64,000 bases of DNA from positions 57,600,937-57,664,936 of the forward strand of contig NC_071334.1 in the NCBI RefSeq assembly GCF_027744825.2. Direction: 5' to 3'. Under the pieces are notes generated by a model. It searched no databases and was not told the DNA's origin. It saw only the letters and a list, made by a program, of their open reading frames with translations. This document shows positions 54,028 through 64,000 of this stretch, piece by piece. Each line of letters starts with the position of its first letter. Within the stretch, counting starts at the first letter, position 1. Source of the DNA: Synchiropus splendidus (taxonomy: Eukaryota; Chordata; Actinopteri; Syngnathiformes; Callionymidae). Made by a program: the position numbers and the translations under genes.

Positions 54028-55314
54028 TCAAAGCAGATTTTTCAGAATGTGTTCGACAGCAGCAGGAAAGCTGTCACACGTCACGTGAGGAGGAGGGTTG
54101 ATTTTGTCTTCATCTCCTTCTCTGTACTTCCCTAAAAAGAGATGAAATACTTGTATTCACATGTAATTCAAATGATGTATTACAAAGCATTTTTTCCAAT
54201 CATTTTTATATTGTTTTTAAAACCGTTCACCTCACCAGTTCTGACTAGGATGCCCAACATTCCAGCATTCTGAGCCCCACCCACATCATCTCTTGCATCC
54301 TACAGGGTAACAAAATACGATAAAATAAGCATTCTTGTTGTTTTTTATTTAGAAACTCCAGTGAACTCTCCTGTCCCATCAAATCAATGTGAAATAAGCA
54401 AGTAAACAAACAATGTACACATTTCAATAAATGTACTTTTGTATATGCAGTACATCTTAGGTTAGCATTATCATTCCCATCATAATTTAATTTTTTTTCT
54501 TCGACTACAGTAACTTTTGTGAGTAAAAATTTTATATTTTCTTGGTATAATAATAATATATGAACTACTGGACGATAGACTAAAAAGCCACCTTTCATAC
54601 TTTGAAGACTATTTGGACTAATACCATCATGCTTTTATTTGCATCATATGAAAGACCAGAAGTGTAGATGCTTACATCACCGATCATAATTGCTTCATTC
54701 GGACTGCACCCCAAATCTGCAAGCGCCTGAATGAATAATTTTAAAAAAAGAAAGAAAACTTTGAGGTAAATCATTATAAATGGAGTGTAAAAAATAATAC
54801 AGTAATACCAGTCCAGTACCTTCTGGGATCTTTACCTGAGTGAAAAAAGTCTTCTCAGGCTTCCCCACCACTGTAGCTTGACAGTCTGTTGCGTACTCCA
54901 GTCCTGTTATAAAGGGCCCAGGGCCCAGGGCCAAGCCGTCCTTCCTCTTGTAGTAGCGAGCCTTATGGATGGCAATGAGTGGAGCACCATCCAGAATCAT
55001 TCTAAGGAGAAACACAAAACTAACTTGAGTGAAATTACACCTGACCAGAGGCATCTTTGTTTGTTTGAAGAATGGGATGAATACAGCAGGCCCCGAATTA
55101 CACCCAATGGATAATGTGATTTTAAAAAAGCGTATTTTTTCTTTTTCTCTCTTAAACTGAAAACAACCTTTCATTTTGTTTTGTACAATAACAACAGTCC
55201 AATGACAGTTGAAAGTTAATAGCAACAATGAGGAAACTACATGGAAATAGAAATTAAATAGTTTCCAAAGTCAAATAGTTTGCAAACCTCAACTCACTCA
55301 CACACGCACGCACG

Positions 55315-55345
<31 letters not shown>

Positions 55346-57534
55346 CATCTTTGTGGGGACCACTCATTGGCATAATGCTTTCCCCAGCCTCTGGTCCCAA
55401 TATTGTTGTACCGATCTCGGTATGAATTTTAACTCAGTCTTGTCTCGGTCTCGGACTGGCCGGACCGGCATTTCTGTTTAAGACCGGTCGAGACTGACAG
55501 AGAAAACTGTCATAACTGGTCAAAGGATTCTAAGCAATATGTGCCTGCACCCACTATGGCTCTTTTTTGGGTCAGTTTGAGACTCCTTATTTTATATATA
55601 CAGTCTTGGTCTCGTCTCAGTCTTGATCCCCCAAATATCTTGGTTGTGTCATGGTCTTGAGCTCCAAATATCTTGGTTGTGTCATGGTCTTGAGCTCCAA
55701 ATATCTTGGTTGTGTCATGGTCTTGAGCTCCAAATATCTTGGTTGTGTCATGGTCTTGAGCTCCAAATATCTTGGTTGTGTCATGGTCTTGAGCTCCAAA
55801 TATCTCGGCCTTCTCTTGGTCTCATAATGTTCCAGACTCGATAATGTCTCGGTTGCTATGGTCTCGACGACAACACTATCTCACCCTAAACCTAACCATC
55901 AAAAACAAATGGCTTACTTTAACCAGGACTCTGAACCAAACTTAAACCCTCATGAATCCTCAAATTGAGGCTCAATCTTGTCGCATCCCACAAGTGCCCA
56001 ACAACACTGGACCCAACTAGGATAGATATGCTAAACACACACACATTAAATATAAATACATTTTAACAGTAAACAGTAAAAAAAACTTGATGGTTCTGAA
56101 CTCTCATACTTAAAAGCCTTGTTCAGAGTTCGGTAGTTGAAGTGATCTGGAGCGAGTCCAATTACAACAGCATTTGGTTCTGTAGTGTCCATACCTGCAG
56201 AGAAGAAAGGGTTTTACTGGTTTTCAATAGTGCACATGTATAAATGTGTTTTCCTCAGTTCAAAGCATTTTGTGTTTTGTTGGTACATTTAATGCCAAAC
56301 TGGATGATTTTAACATCAATATTTACGGCTCAATCAAACAGTAGCAGTGGGTCTTTCAGCAGTTGAAGCTCTTTAATACAGAGTTGTGTGTGTTGCGAAG
56401 GGTAGAGCACAGCCAGCAAAAATTCATATATTTTGTCAATGACAGACCAGTCATTTTTGTAATTCAGCACAAATGTGCTTGTACGGGAAACATTTCTGAC
56501 TTCGCAAAGCCTGGCAGTCACATCCAGCACACGACATCAGTTTATGCTGTCTTTTATAAATGGCTTGAGATTTGACATAATATACAGCAGCACTTTAAGC
56601 TCCAGCAACAGATACACTCCTGATGTAACATGGTCAACCCACTGTCTGGCTAAATTACATTTGTCCTGGAAATTCTGAACCGGGATACATGTGATTTCAG
56701 AGCAGCAGATGCAGAATTGAAAATGTCCCTTCTAGAAAGTTATGGCTTCTCAAATTAGGAACACACATTTGTGTGCAAACACAAGGATAGAATGTTTTGC
56801 CAGGATACCGGTGAAGTCTTCCAGAGCACCATCGTCCACCAGCAGCAAAGGTCTGTGTTTCTTCTGCTCAATCAGATCCCTGGCTGCAGTCAGTGATGTG
56901 AAGATTTCCTTCTCCTGCGTGTGAGATAAAGATATTCACGTCTAATCCCTGATAAAAGTCACATTTAAGGCCTTTGCGTCACAAACACCTGGATGTCAAA
57001 GTTAAGTTTCTGTAGTCGTTCAAGTAGATTCCTCTTGCTCTCCTTCGTCGTGTTGGTCACAAACTTTACAGCTACTGACTCCTGCCGCAATCTGAGAACA
57101 TCATTATAAAAATGGGATTTAGAGTCAGAGTGCAACATCACATGAAGCCTAGATCGAGAGGTATCCTTCTTTGCAATGATGCAACAATACATGAAGTTGG
57201 ATGTGTGTGTAGATGTGGTATCATGAAACAGTTTTGCTGGCAAGATGAAACAGACAAACATTGCACGACAGACAGTGTCATCTAGTGGTGTCTGAAAATT
57301 AGGACACTGTTTCATGAAACCTCAACAACCCAAAAACTTAACAAACAACAAGACCTTTGTATATTGTTATAGCTCTGGCACCCAGACACCTTGGCATTAT
57401 GAGAAATGATTTGCTGCTGCAAGACATTCAGACCTGTTGAGAGCCTCCTGTGCTCCGGGCACCGCTGTGTCTTCAATGTGCAAAGTTCCACTGAGGTCAA
57501 TTAGAATGGCTTTGAGTGCCCGTCTACCAGCCAT
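54028..57534 (-). CDS. hdhd2: Haloacid dehalogenase-like hydrolase domain-containing protein 2 (HDHD2), complete
   Basis: HAD-superfamily member of uncertain physiological substrate. Coding exons: 57434-57534, 56989-57091, 56809-56914, 56110-56194, 54836-55001, 54676-54726, 54236-54299, 54028-54131; phases close to 259 aa, identical in length to human. Motif I is [13 protein letters not shown], motif [11 protein letters not shown], the motif III lysine lies in [10 protein letters not shown], and motif IV is [14 protein letters not shown]. Motif I has Ser where active HAD phosphatases have the second Asp (DxDGT); human HDHD2 has the same change. The C2 cap contains [19 protein letters not shown]. 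Start at MAGRRALKA by comparison with human; an in-frame ATG at 57603 would add a non-conserved leader. Correction to the summary count: eight coding exons are listed here. Confidence 0.97.
55300..55345. repeat. (CACG/CA)n microsatellite
   Basis: A cacg run merging into about 12 CA units, in the HDHD2 intron between the exons at 54836 and 56110. Confidence 0.93.
55400..55870. repeat. 'tctcggtctcg'-rich repeat region in HDHD2 intron
   Basis: Low-complexity phrases such as 'cttgtctcggtctcggactg', 'gtcttggtctcgtctcagtc' and 'tctcggttgctatggtctcg' flank the minisatellite at 55631. Similar phrases occur in a dispersed teleost repeat. Boundaries are uncertain. Confidence 0.45.
55631..55805. repeat. 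33 bp minisatellite, five near-identical copies
   Basis: The unit begins ccaaatatcttggttgtgtc and is repeated at 55631, 55664, 55697, 55730 and 55763, with a partial sixth copy that diverges after ccaaatatct. Because 33 is divisible by three, the array is open in several frames on both strands and produces an 11-residue periodic translation, which is not evidence for a protein. Confidence 0.97.
57218..57325 (-). repeat. Small dispersed repeat, copy C
   Basis: On the minus strand from 57321 it reads 'gtttcatgaaacagtgtcct', then 'aattttcagacaccactag', matching copies A and B. The other end has 'tatcatgaaac' at about 57220. It lies in the HDHD2 intron between the first two coding exons. Confidence 0.55.
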
Positions 57535-60347
57535 CCTGGACCCCTGCAGGAGAGAACAGAAGTACTGTAGCAGTAGCTCAGCAAGTTCCCTTGTTGAAAT
57601 CAATCTTTAACAGTTAGCAGTCTTGCTCATTGATTTCTGATTTCTCAGTCAGCTCTTCATAATGACTTTCAGGATCAATGATTTCCAACCAACAATCCTG
57701 CAAAAAGAAGAGAGAACAAAAACTAGGGACATCTGTCTCCAGTGGTCACTGGTGATCCGTTCTGATCAGTAACTGCTGCAACCTCTGAGATTAAAGCTGC
57801 TTGGCTAACGGTATGTGATTATAATTTTGAACAGCTTAAAATGGAATGGTCGAATTAAACAGAGCAGTTTAGAGACGCACCAAGGTCTTTTTTTAAAGAT
57901 TATATGATCATAATAATCATAATTCAAAGCAATAGATGCATAATTTATGAGATTAGCATCTTGCTCAAACCTACATCCGTACAATCTGCGAGGATTATTT
58001 GGGTTTTGTGTTGAGAATCGATGGTCTTCTGCCTAGAAAGCAGATTTTCGGATTGTGCTTTATTAATGTTCAACTCAATGATCCCTCATTATTTAGACAT
58101 GCTTGGATTTCTGTCATGTATTTATCAATGTGAGGGGACACACACACGCCAATGCTGACTTTAGATAATCTAACTATTATTTGTATTTAGCTCAGCTTGT
58201 CGCCTGCTCTATGTCCGCATATACAACATACAGGATTGTCTCAATGTTTTGCTGTCCTTCTTTTGTAGCCATCTCAAACATTTTTCAGCCAACATGTCCC
58301 CTGTCCAAACCATTTGTCCTCACACTTCTCCGCATGAGCTGATACTCACTTCTAACTCTGCTTTCTGCCTTCAACAGCACTCATGTATTTCTGTCGCGGA
58401 TCATCCCTGTCAACCATCTCCACCCCTTTCACACCACCTACTCCATCTATTTTCATGAACTACTACCATCGTCTGTCACCCAGCTACCACTCATCCACAC
58501 ACATATATTCGAACAAAACAATGATTCTGACGTTAACTTTGGCCACGTTGTTTACGATTAAAAATAAATAGCTATTTAACAATTCACGAATTAGTTTGAT
58601 CCTGAGGTGACTAAAAACTATGACAAGAAACGTGCAGTGTTGCAGACCTGCAGCCGATTCTTCCAGTTCCTGTTTACGTTTTCTTCGTCGATGGCCGTGG
58701 TGGAGCTTCTGCTGCCCCCTGCAGGTGATGAGCAGCTACATGCGCCGCTGTTTCAAAATGCTGCGTATTTGGATTTGTACGCGGTGAAGACGGGTAAATT
58801 CAACCTCGTAATCGCTCATTATAATAATAAAAAACATATGCATCTCATCTCCACTAACAGCTGACAGATATATCGCATTAGAGGGTGCTTTTTTGAGCAT
58901 CCTGATAGATTTAATATGGTGCAGGGTATTATGAGAATGATAAAAACCTTCACTCTGCTGGATGCCAGACTAAATATCAAAATCCGCTTTTCGATGCAGT
59001 TCCATGTCAAAAACAGTTTTTATTTTATTTATTTATTTTTTAATGACTGTTTTAGCCAAAAACATTACTGGAAAAAGAGACAACCTTGTCAAAGCACAGG
59101 TTCAGTTCGGCTGTTTCATAGTCATGAATTTAACATCCGTTTGGTTTGGTCAAGTAATTTAATGGAACTCAAGATGACTTGAAACATGTAACAAAAGGAT
59201 AAATTGAGATCAAGCAAAAATGACCTTTTAATGTAGAGAATCTCTCCTCGCCTGTGATCACTTTCAGATTTGTTATGACGCCACATCAGACTTATCGCAG
59301 ATCAAAATGGCTTTGCTGCAGATAGATCTGAGGAACATATGTTTCTTAATCCATCACATCCCCTTATCACTAACAAAATAGGTCCAGCGTTAATAAACAT
59401 GTTTGCGCAGTTCATCATTGATGGAGATGACTGATCAAGTGCAAGAGATGGACTTTATTTTGGTGTGAAACATTTCTTTTTCACTATGTCATCAAGCACA
59501 AAGACGACAACAACACATGAGATGCAAGAAAAACATTTCATTTATTCACAATAAAAAAAAAAAACAACAGAAGACTTGATGCAGAATTGCATGTAAACGC
59601 ATCTTAAGATTCATCGAATCACAGTAGATAAAAGAAAAGCTGTACTGTATGCGCAAGGGGTCACCAACAAACTTGATCTACAAGTACACCTTTATATCGC
59701 AAATATTGTTTTTAAAGCATGTATTTTATTTACTTTTTGGCAATTGTATTAATGTTTTATATTGTTAAAAATGCTGCAGATGTGGTGATAAGTACACGAT
59801 GTAACATGAATTGTGAACATTGTTCATTAGTTTTCAGTTAAAACAAAACATAACAAAAGCAGATACAGAAATATAGATATACAGTACTGCATGTGGAAAT
59901 TAACATTGTTGAATTAGCTAATAGATAATAACAACAATAACGATAACAAATGAAAATATTTAAGATCTAGTGCTCTAACAAAAGTGAGCATCAAGCTAAA
60001 GTTAAAGGATAGGTGAACCCCACGTACAGATACACATACAGTACATATACTTTTTGTTACAGAGTGATAACAATGAAATTCGAATGTGGAGATACAAGTT
60101 TGTATATGTATAAAAAAAATCAATATATGTAGATCAGTCAAAAATGTGCAACAGTTGTGAGTAACGTTCTGTTGCTCACACAAAAATTAAAGCTAAATGT
60201 GAAATGTTTTAAAAAAAGGCTCTACCCTTCTCTTGACTGACGAAGGCAGAAAAGCAGTCTGGTGCATGTTTAAGCAAGTAGTGTTTGTCATGGTCCTTGG
60301 CTTGTCTCTTGTCCTGTGCTTGAACATCAGATTCCACTGTATGTCCA
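57535..60347. other. Intergenic, HDHD2 5' flank and IER3IP1 3' flank
   Basis: The HDHD2 promoter and any 5' untranslated exon must lie here, but I cannot place them; the most GC-rich candidate is 58660-58790. The part from about 59540 to 60347 is AT-rich and probably includes the IER3IP1 3' UTR; reverse-strand aataaa signals (tttatt) occur at about 59541 and 59726. No coding exon is supported. Confidence 0.5.
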
Positions 60348-61161
60348 TCATCCGAACAGCAAGAGCAGGACGATGGAGATGGTGTTCACCATTATTAGGG
60401 GCACTAGACATTTCCAAAAGGGAAAAAGACACAATGTAAATGTCAAAATTTTATTTATTCACTGTCTTTAATTTCACAATCATATTAAGGTTATTGTTAG
60501 TATAAACAGTGTAACTAAGGAAGGATGCAAATAAAGAAAGAGGAAGTTAGAGAGGGCACTATGCCAAAGGGATAAATATTCTTATATTTTCAAGAGAAAC
60601 ACGTCGCAAATTCGAAAATGCCACATCAGGTTGTTCTGTTTAGGTTTGATGAAAAAGTGATAAATAATAAGATGAACAAAAACATATATAAAAAGATTAT
60701 AAATAACTTTCAAATCAATGAGGGATTAAACGACAATAAAGAAAGCTAGACAACTATTTTCGAGCACAAATTTACACATTTTAAAGCCACCAAACCTCTC
60801 ATGACAGTCCGGACCGAGCGAATGAGGTTTAAGATCTGTGCTTTTACTCCTGGGTCATCCCCAAATCCGCCAGTGCCTTGGTCAACACCCCAGCCAACTG
60901 GACATAAACAATTGAGGGATGTGAATCAGACTGGAAACACAGGCAGAGTGATCGAGAAAACAACGGAGACAGAACATGAGACAGTGACGAGAGCGTTGAC
61001 GTGTCACCAGCACAGCGATTACGATTGTTTTCTGATCAATTATTATATCAAGATTATTAAAACAACTCACTCTTGCTGAGAAACCTTTCTTCGTGTAACA
61101 CGGCAATGGCATTGGTGCACAAAATAGCGGTTTGGATGAGGGAGTAAAGAGTAAACGCCAT
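60348..61161 (-). CDS. ier3ip1: Immediate early response 3-interacting protein 1 (IER3IP1), 3 exons, complete
   Basis: Small ER/Golgi membrane protein of the Yos1 family, involved in ER-to-Golgi traffic and ER homeostasis. Exons: 61071-61161, 60796-60897, 60348-60403; phases close to 82 aa, the same length as human. The N-terminus MAFTLYSLIQTAILCTNAIA is the first membrane segment, followed by VLHEERFLSKIGWG, where the Ile codon is split by intron 1. The middle exon gives GTGGFGDDPGVKAQILNLIR. The C-terminal VPLIMVNTISIVLLLLFG is the second membrane segment. It lies between HDHD2 and the SKOR gene, the same neighbours as on human 18q21. Confidence 0.97.
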
Positions 61162-62714
61162 GCTGGCAAATCCCCGCTGTGGGTTGTTGTCTCACTATGG
61201 TGATGCGACTGCCGTAAAGGAGCCCCCGGATGTCGTAAACAGACGTAAAGTGGTAAGCGGCACTGACGACTTGCGGCGTTCATTGCTCGTCTAATAATAC
61301 TGTATAATTGGTACTTTTTAGGGGCCTACGGTTACATGAATAGTGTTAATTCACACGCTGTATGTGCGATGTGTCATGCTTCAAAGTTGTTACTGTCTAC
61401 TACAGTTTGGAGAAATATTTTAGATCAGATCGTAGTTATTCAGTTCTCGAGTACTTCCTCTTGTCCGCTTAATAATATCCTTTATATCGCAACCATTTGG
61501 TTAAGTGGAAATGGTGACATCACTTGATCTCATAATTGATGTATAGACATTTTAATTTGCACATAAAAAGTAGAGAAACAACAAGAACATATTATATTTA
61601 CAATTACAAGCGCAATGTTTCATAAATGACTATTATTTAGCAATTCTTTATTTCTAATAACGAATGGTTTATTGTTGTCTTTTTCCCAAATGTGGACACA
61701 AATAACACCATCATTTCCGTTTCATACTGCCATGTAATAAATATATTATTTTACAATTAAGAGCTGAAGGCTGGATACTCAAATGAACAGACAGAAACAC
61801 ACAAGCACAGATATGTACGTATATATAGACAGTGAAGTTCTTCTCTCATGACATTTTGTACATCCAGTCAAATACAGTATATTACATTTATGTACAATTT
61901 TGCGAGGCTCAGACTTTCATTTTATGTCTGAAACGTGACAGATTTTTTTTTTGTTCAACCAAAACAACTATGTGTGTAACATTTTCCATTTTAATAATAA
62001 CAATGATGACACGCATGGTATCACAGCAAATAAATAAATGCAATAAATATGCTCCTTGTTCGATGCCGACACAATCACAATAGTAATAACAGCAACAATC
62101 TCAGGTCTCTTTTATCTACAATAAGATCTGCACCAGCAGTCCAAGTCCTTAAAAACACAATCCATTCTTTCTGATGTCTTTCACAGAATTTAGAAAAGAT
62201 CTTTTTTTTTCCATGAAGAAATCTTCAGCTGCCATTAAAACGTACTCAGATGCCACTGTTGCTTTGGTCCTGGACTGGTAAAGCTTTCAGTTTTAGAGTT
62301 TGTGCTGCACAAAAACTTTTTTTAAAATCAACTCTTGTCAATGGTTGTGGCCCAGAAAAAGAAGGAAAATGGCTGCCCGGGTGAAATGTCAGATGTCTTC
62401 TGTGGTAGCTTGTTCCCTGTGGAAACACAGTCATACACAAGCCTTAGAAAATACAGTAGGATCCAAGTTTGAATTCTTCGTTGGCAGATTTGTCAGGTTT
62501 CATTTGCTCTTGAAACATTATTAACACTGAAGCAACTATTCCAAAAAGAAGCGATTTCACTGAGATTATTTAACAGACGTGCAAACACCTTCCTTAACAA
62601 TATTAAGGAGGTCTAGATAGAAAGGTAGATACTTTGTTGATTTCACAGGGAGAAATTAACTTGTATTTCACTAGAAATTGAATATAGGTCACTAGATCAT
62701 GTTCCGTTACCTTT
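61162..62714. other. Intergenic, IER3IP1 promoter side and SKOR 3' flank
   Basis: 61161-61290 is CpG-bearing and likely holds the IER3IP1 promoter. The rest is AT-rich and is expected to contain the long 3' UTR of the minus-strand SKOR gene. No open frame here is supportable. Confidence 0.45.
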
Positions 62715-63897
62715 TCACTTAGTGAGATGTGGAGCGATCTTTTCTTTTCTTATGATGTTTGCGTACGGAATCTAAAAGGAAGAAACAAATGAGTCTGACA
62801 AAAATATATCTGAGCGACAGTACAGTTCACAAATATATTGAGAACAGAAGTAAAATGGCCAAAAAAAAAATATTAAGCACGAGAGCGCAAGAGGGAGAAC
62901 ATGACAGAATTATGTAGAAACATGTTTTGATGCATTCAAATATCTATGAAAATGAGAGCATCTGACCTCTCAGACTAACCATCTGCTGAATCTAGACACA
63001 TTAATCATTATTCAGCTGTTTTGGCCTGTTTGGCGTGTGTGTCAGCGCACAGTTTTCCGGCATGTCAGAGACGAACGTCGTCTGTCAGCCTGTCGGCCTG
63101 CTGCTCTGGTGATTGATGAGCGGCAGAACCTTCTGAAACTTCTCACCCATGAAAGACAAACTGGACGATTGTCTCTTTGCTTTGACGTACTACAGAGATA
63201 CGAAATTGAAATATGTGACTTGTCCTTGAATGCAATAACAATAATGAATTTTTTATTGACACCTGTTTTTGTTTTATTTAATAGGTAGAACAACTATACG
63301 GTAAGATGGATTTAAACATTGAAAGAACTTTAACTCTCCTTTCCTCACGCTACATGTTGTACATTGCTGTCTCACTATTTGCTGTTTGCAAGTGCATGGG
63401 GTATTTTATCGTGCAGAAAGAGGCGTTAGAACTCTCACCATCTGTAACTGTTGAACCATTTCTTCTCTGTAGGCGAGCTCCCGTTTCATTTGGTCTTGGA
63501 AATTATCTGAAAGCATTGCAGAGATTCTGATGAGATTGGTAAACATAATAACCACAGACTCATCTCAATAATGAGGTGATGTGGTGGAAAATGAACCTGC
63601 AAATGTATGATGATGACAGGAAACTTAGGACACTTACGAAAGACAGGAAAGGGGGAGGTTCCCTTCAGAGCATGAAACTCCTGCTCCAGTCGCCTCCTGA
63701 AGTCGATCTGCTCGAGCAGGACCTTCTGGAGCTCCTCTGTTCACACAGTACACAGCACAGAGGTTTTGAGTTTTGCGGTGGGCATCGTGTGAGCAGCAAT
63801 CTCCCTGCTTTGAGTCTGCACTATTCTTTACCTTTTTCCATGTTTTCCACATCCTTTTTCAGCGGTACAGGAGAGGCAGCATCTTGGCTTTGATCAC
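62715..63897 (-). CDS. skor2: SKI-family transcriptional corepressor (SKOR2 by context), last four exons, partial
   Basis: Neural SKI/SNO-related corepressor; only the C-terminus lies in the window and the gene continues past the right edge. Minus-strand exons: 63832-63897 (GDQSQDAASPVPLKKDVENM), 63638-63736 (EELQKVLLEQIDFRRRLEQE, then FHALKGTSPFPVF), 63439-63506 (NFQDQMKRELAYREEMVQQL), 62715-62771 (IPYANIIRKEKIAPHLTK and stop). Splice sites are GT-AG and phases agree across all four. This is the coiled-coil tail shared by SKOR1 and SKOR2. I prefer SKOR2 because it lies next to IER3IP1, as on human 18q21; the tail alone cannot exclude SKOR1. The start lies outside the window. Confidence 0.9.
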
Positions 63898-64000
63898 CTG
63901 AAAATGAAGGCACTCTTTTAGATCTGCGGTCAAGACACTAAATAAATCATCATGCTGATGGTTTTTATTTTCTAAAACAGATTCTATAAGTCAATCTATA

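Noticed and set aside
55617..55844. Open frames with an 11-residue periodic translation
   Set aside because: They are produced by the 33 bp minisatellite, whose unit length is divisible by three.
57535..57603. Upstream in-frame ATG that would lengthen HDHD2
   Set aside because: The model starting at 57534 gives exactly the human length of 259 aa and the extra residues resemble no HDHD2.

Overview
The window is vertebrate nuclear DNA, almost certainly from a ray-finned (teleost) fish. All but one of the coding genes are split by GT-AG introns, the proteins are clear vertebrate orthologues, and the repeats (Tc1-like, RTE-like and Rex/L2-type LINE ends, tRNA-like SINE fragments, long GATA, TA and AAT microsatellites) are typical of fish. 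I cannot name the species.

Layout. 1-15,873: no supportable gene; decayed transposons and microsatellites. 15,874-39,698 (-): GALT, 11 exons spread over almost 24 kb. 40,134-41,596 (+): SIGMAR1, 5 exons, head-to-head with GALT across a 435 bp CpG-containing spacer. 43,033-45,728 (-): a seven-exon gene for a 352-residue protein I do not recognise. 46,992-47,918 (-): an intact, intronless ATG3, best read as a retrogene. 48,531-53,639 (+): KATNAL2, 16 exons. 54,028-57,534 (-): HDHD2, 7 coding exons, converging on KATNAL2. 60,348-61,161 (-): IER3IP1, 3 exons. 62,715 to beyond the right edge (-): the last four exons of a SKOR-family corepressor, probably SKOR2.

I built the gene models by hand from conserved peptides and splice sites. 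Codon phase closes in every complete model: GALT 359 aa, SIGMAR1 222 aa, KATNAL2 504 aa, HDHD2 259 aa, IER3IP1 82 aa and the unknown protein 352 aa. The genes are not a pathway; they are housekeeping and developmental genes linked by ancient synteny. GALT-SIGMAR1 are neighbours on human 9p13, and KATNAL2-HDHD2-IER3IP1-SKOR2 lie together on human 18q21. Both blocks belong to the chicken Z chromosome, so this window probably keeps an ancestral linkage that later split in the human lineage.

I see no exotic or prokaryote-like system. The points most worth following are the intact ATG3 retrogene beside the KATNAL2 promoter, the unrecognised seven-exon gene, a 156 bp GALT intron made almost wholly of TA and A tracts, a perfect 20 bp hairpin in another GALT intron, and a small dispersed palindromic repeat family with three copies in the window.
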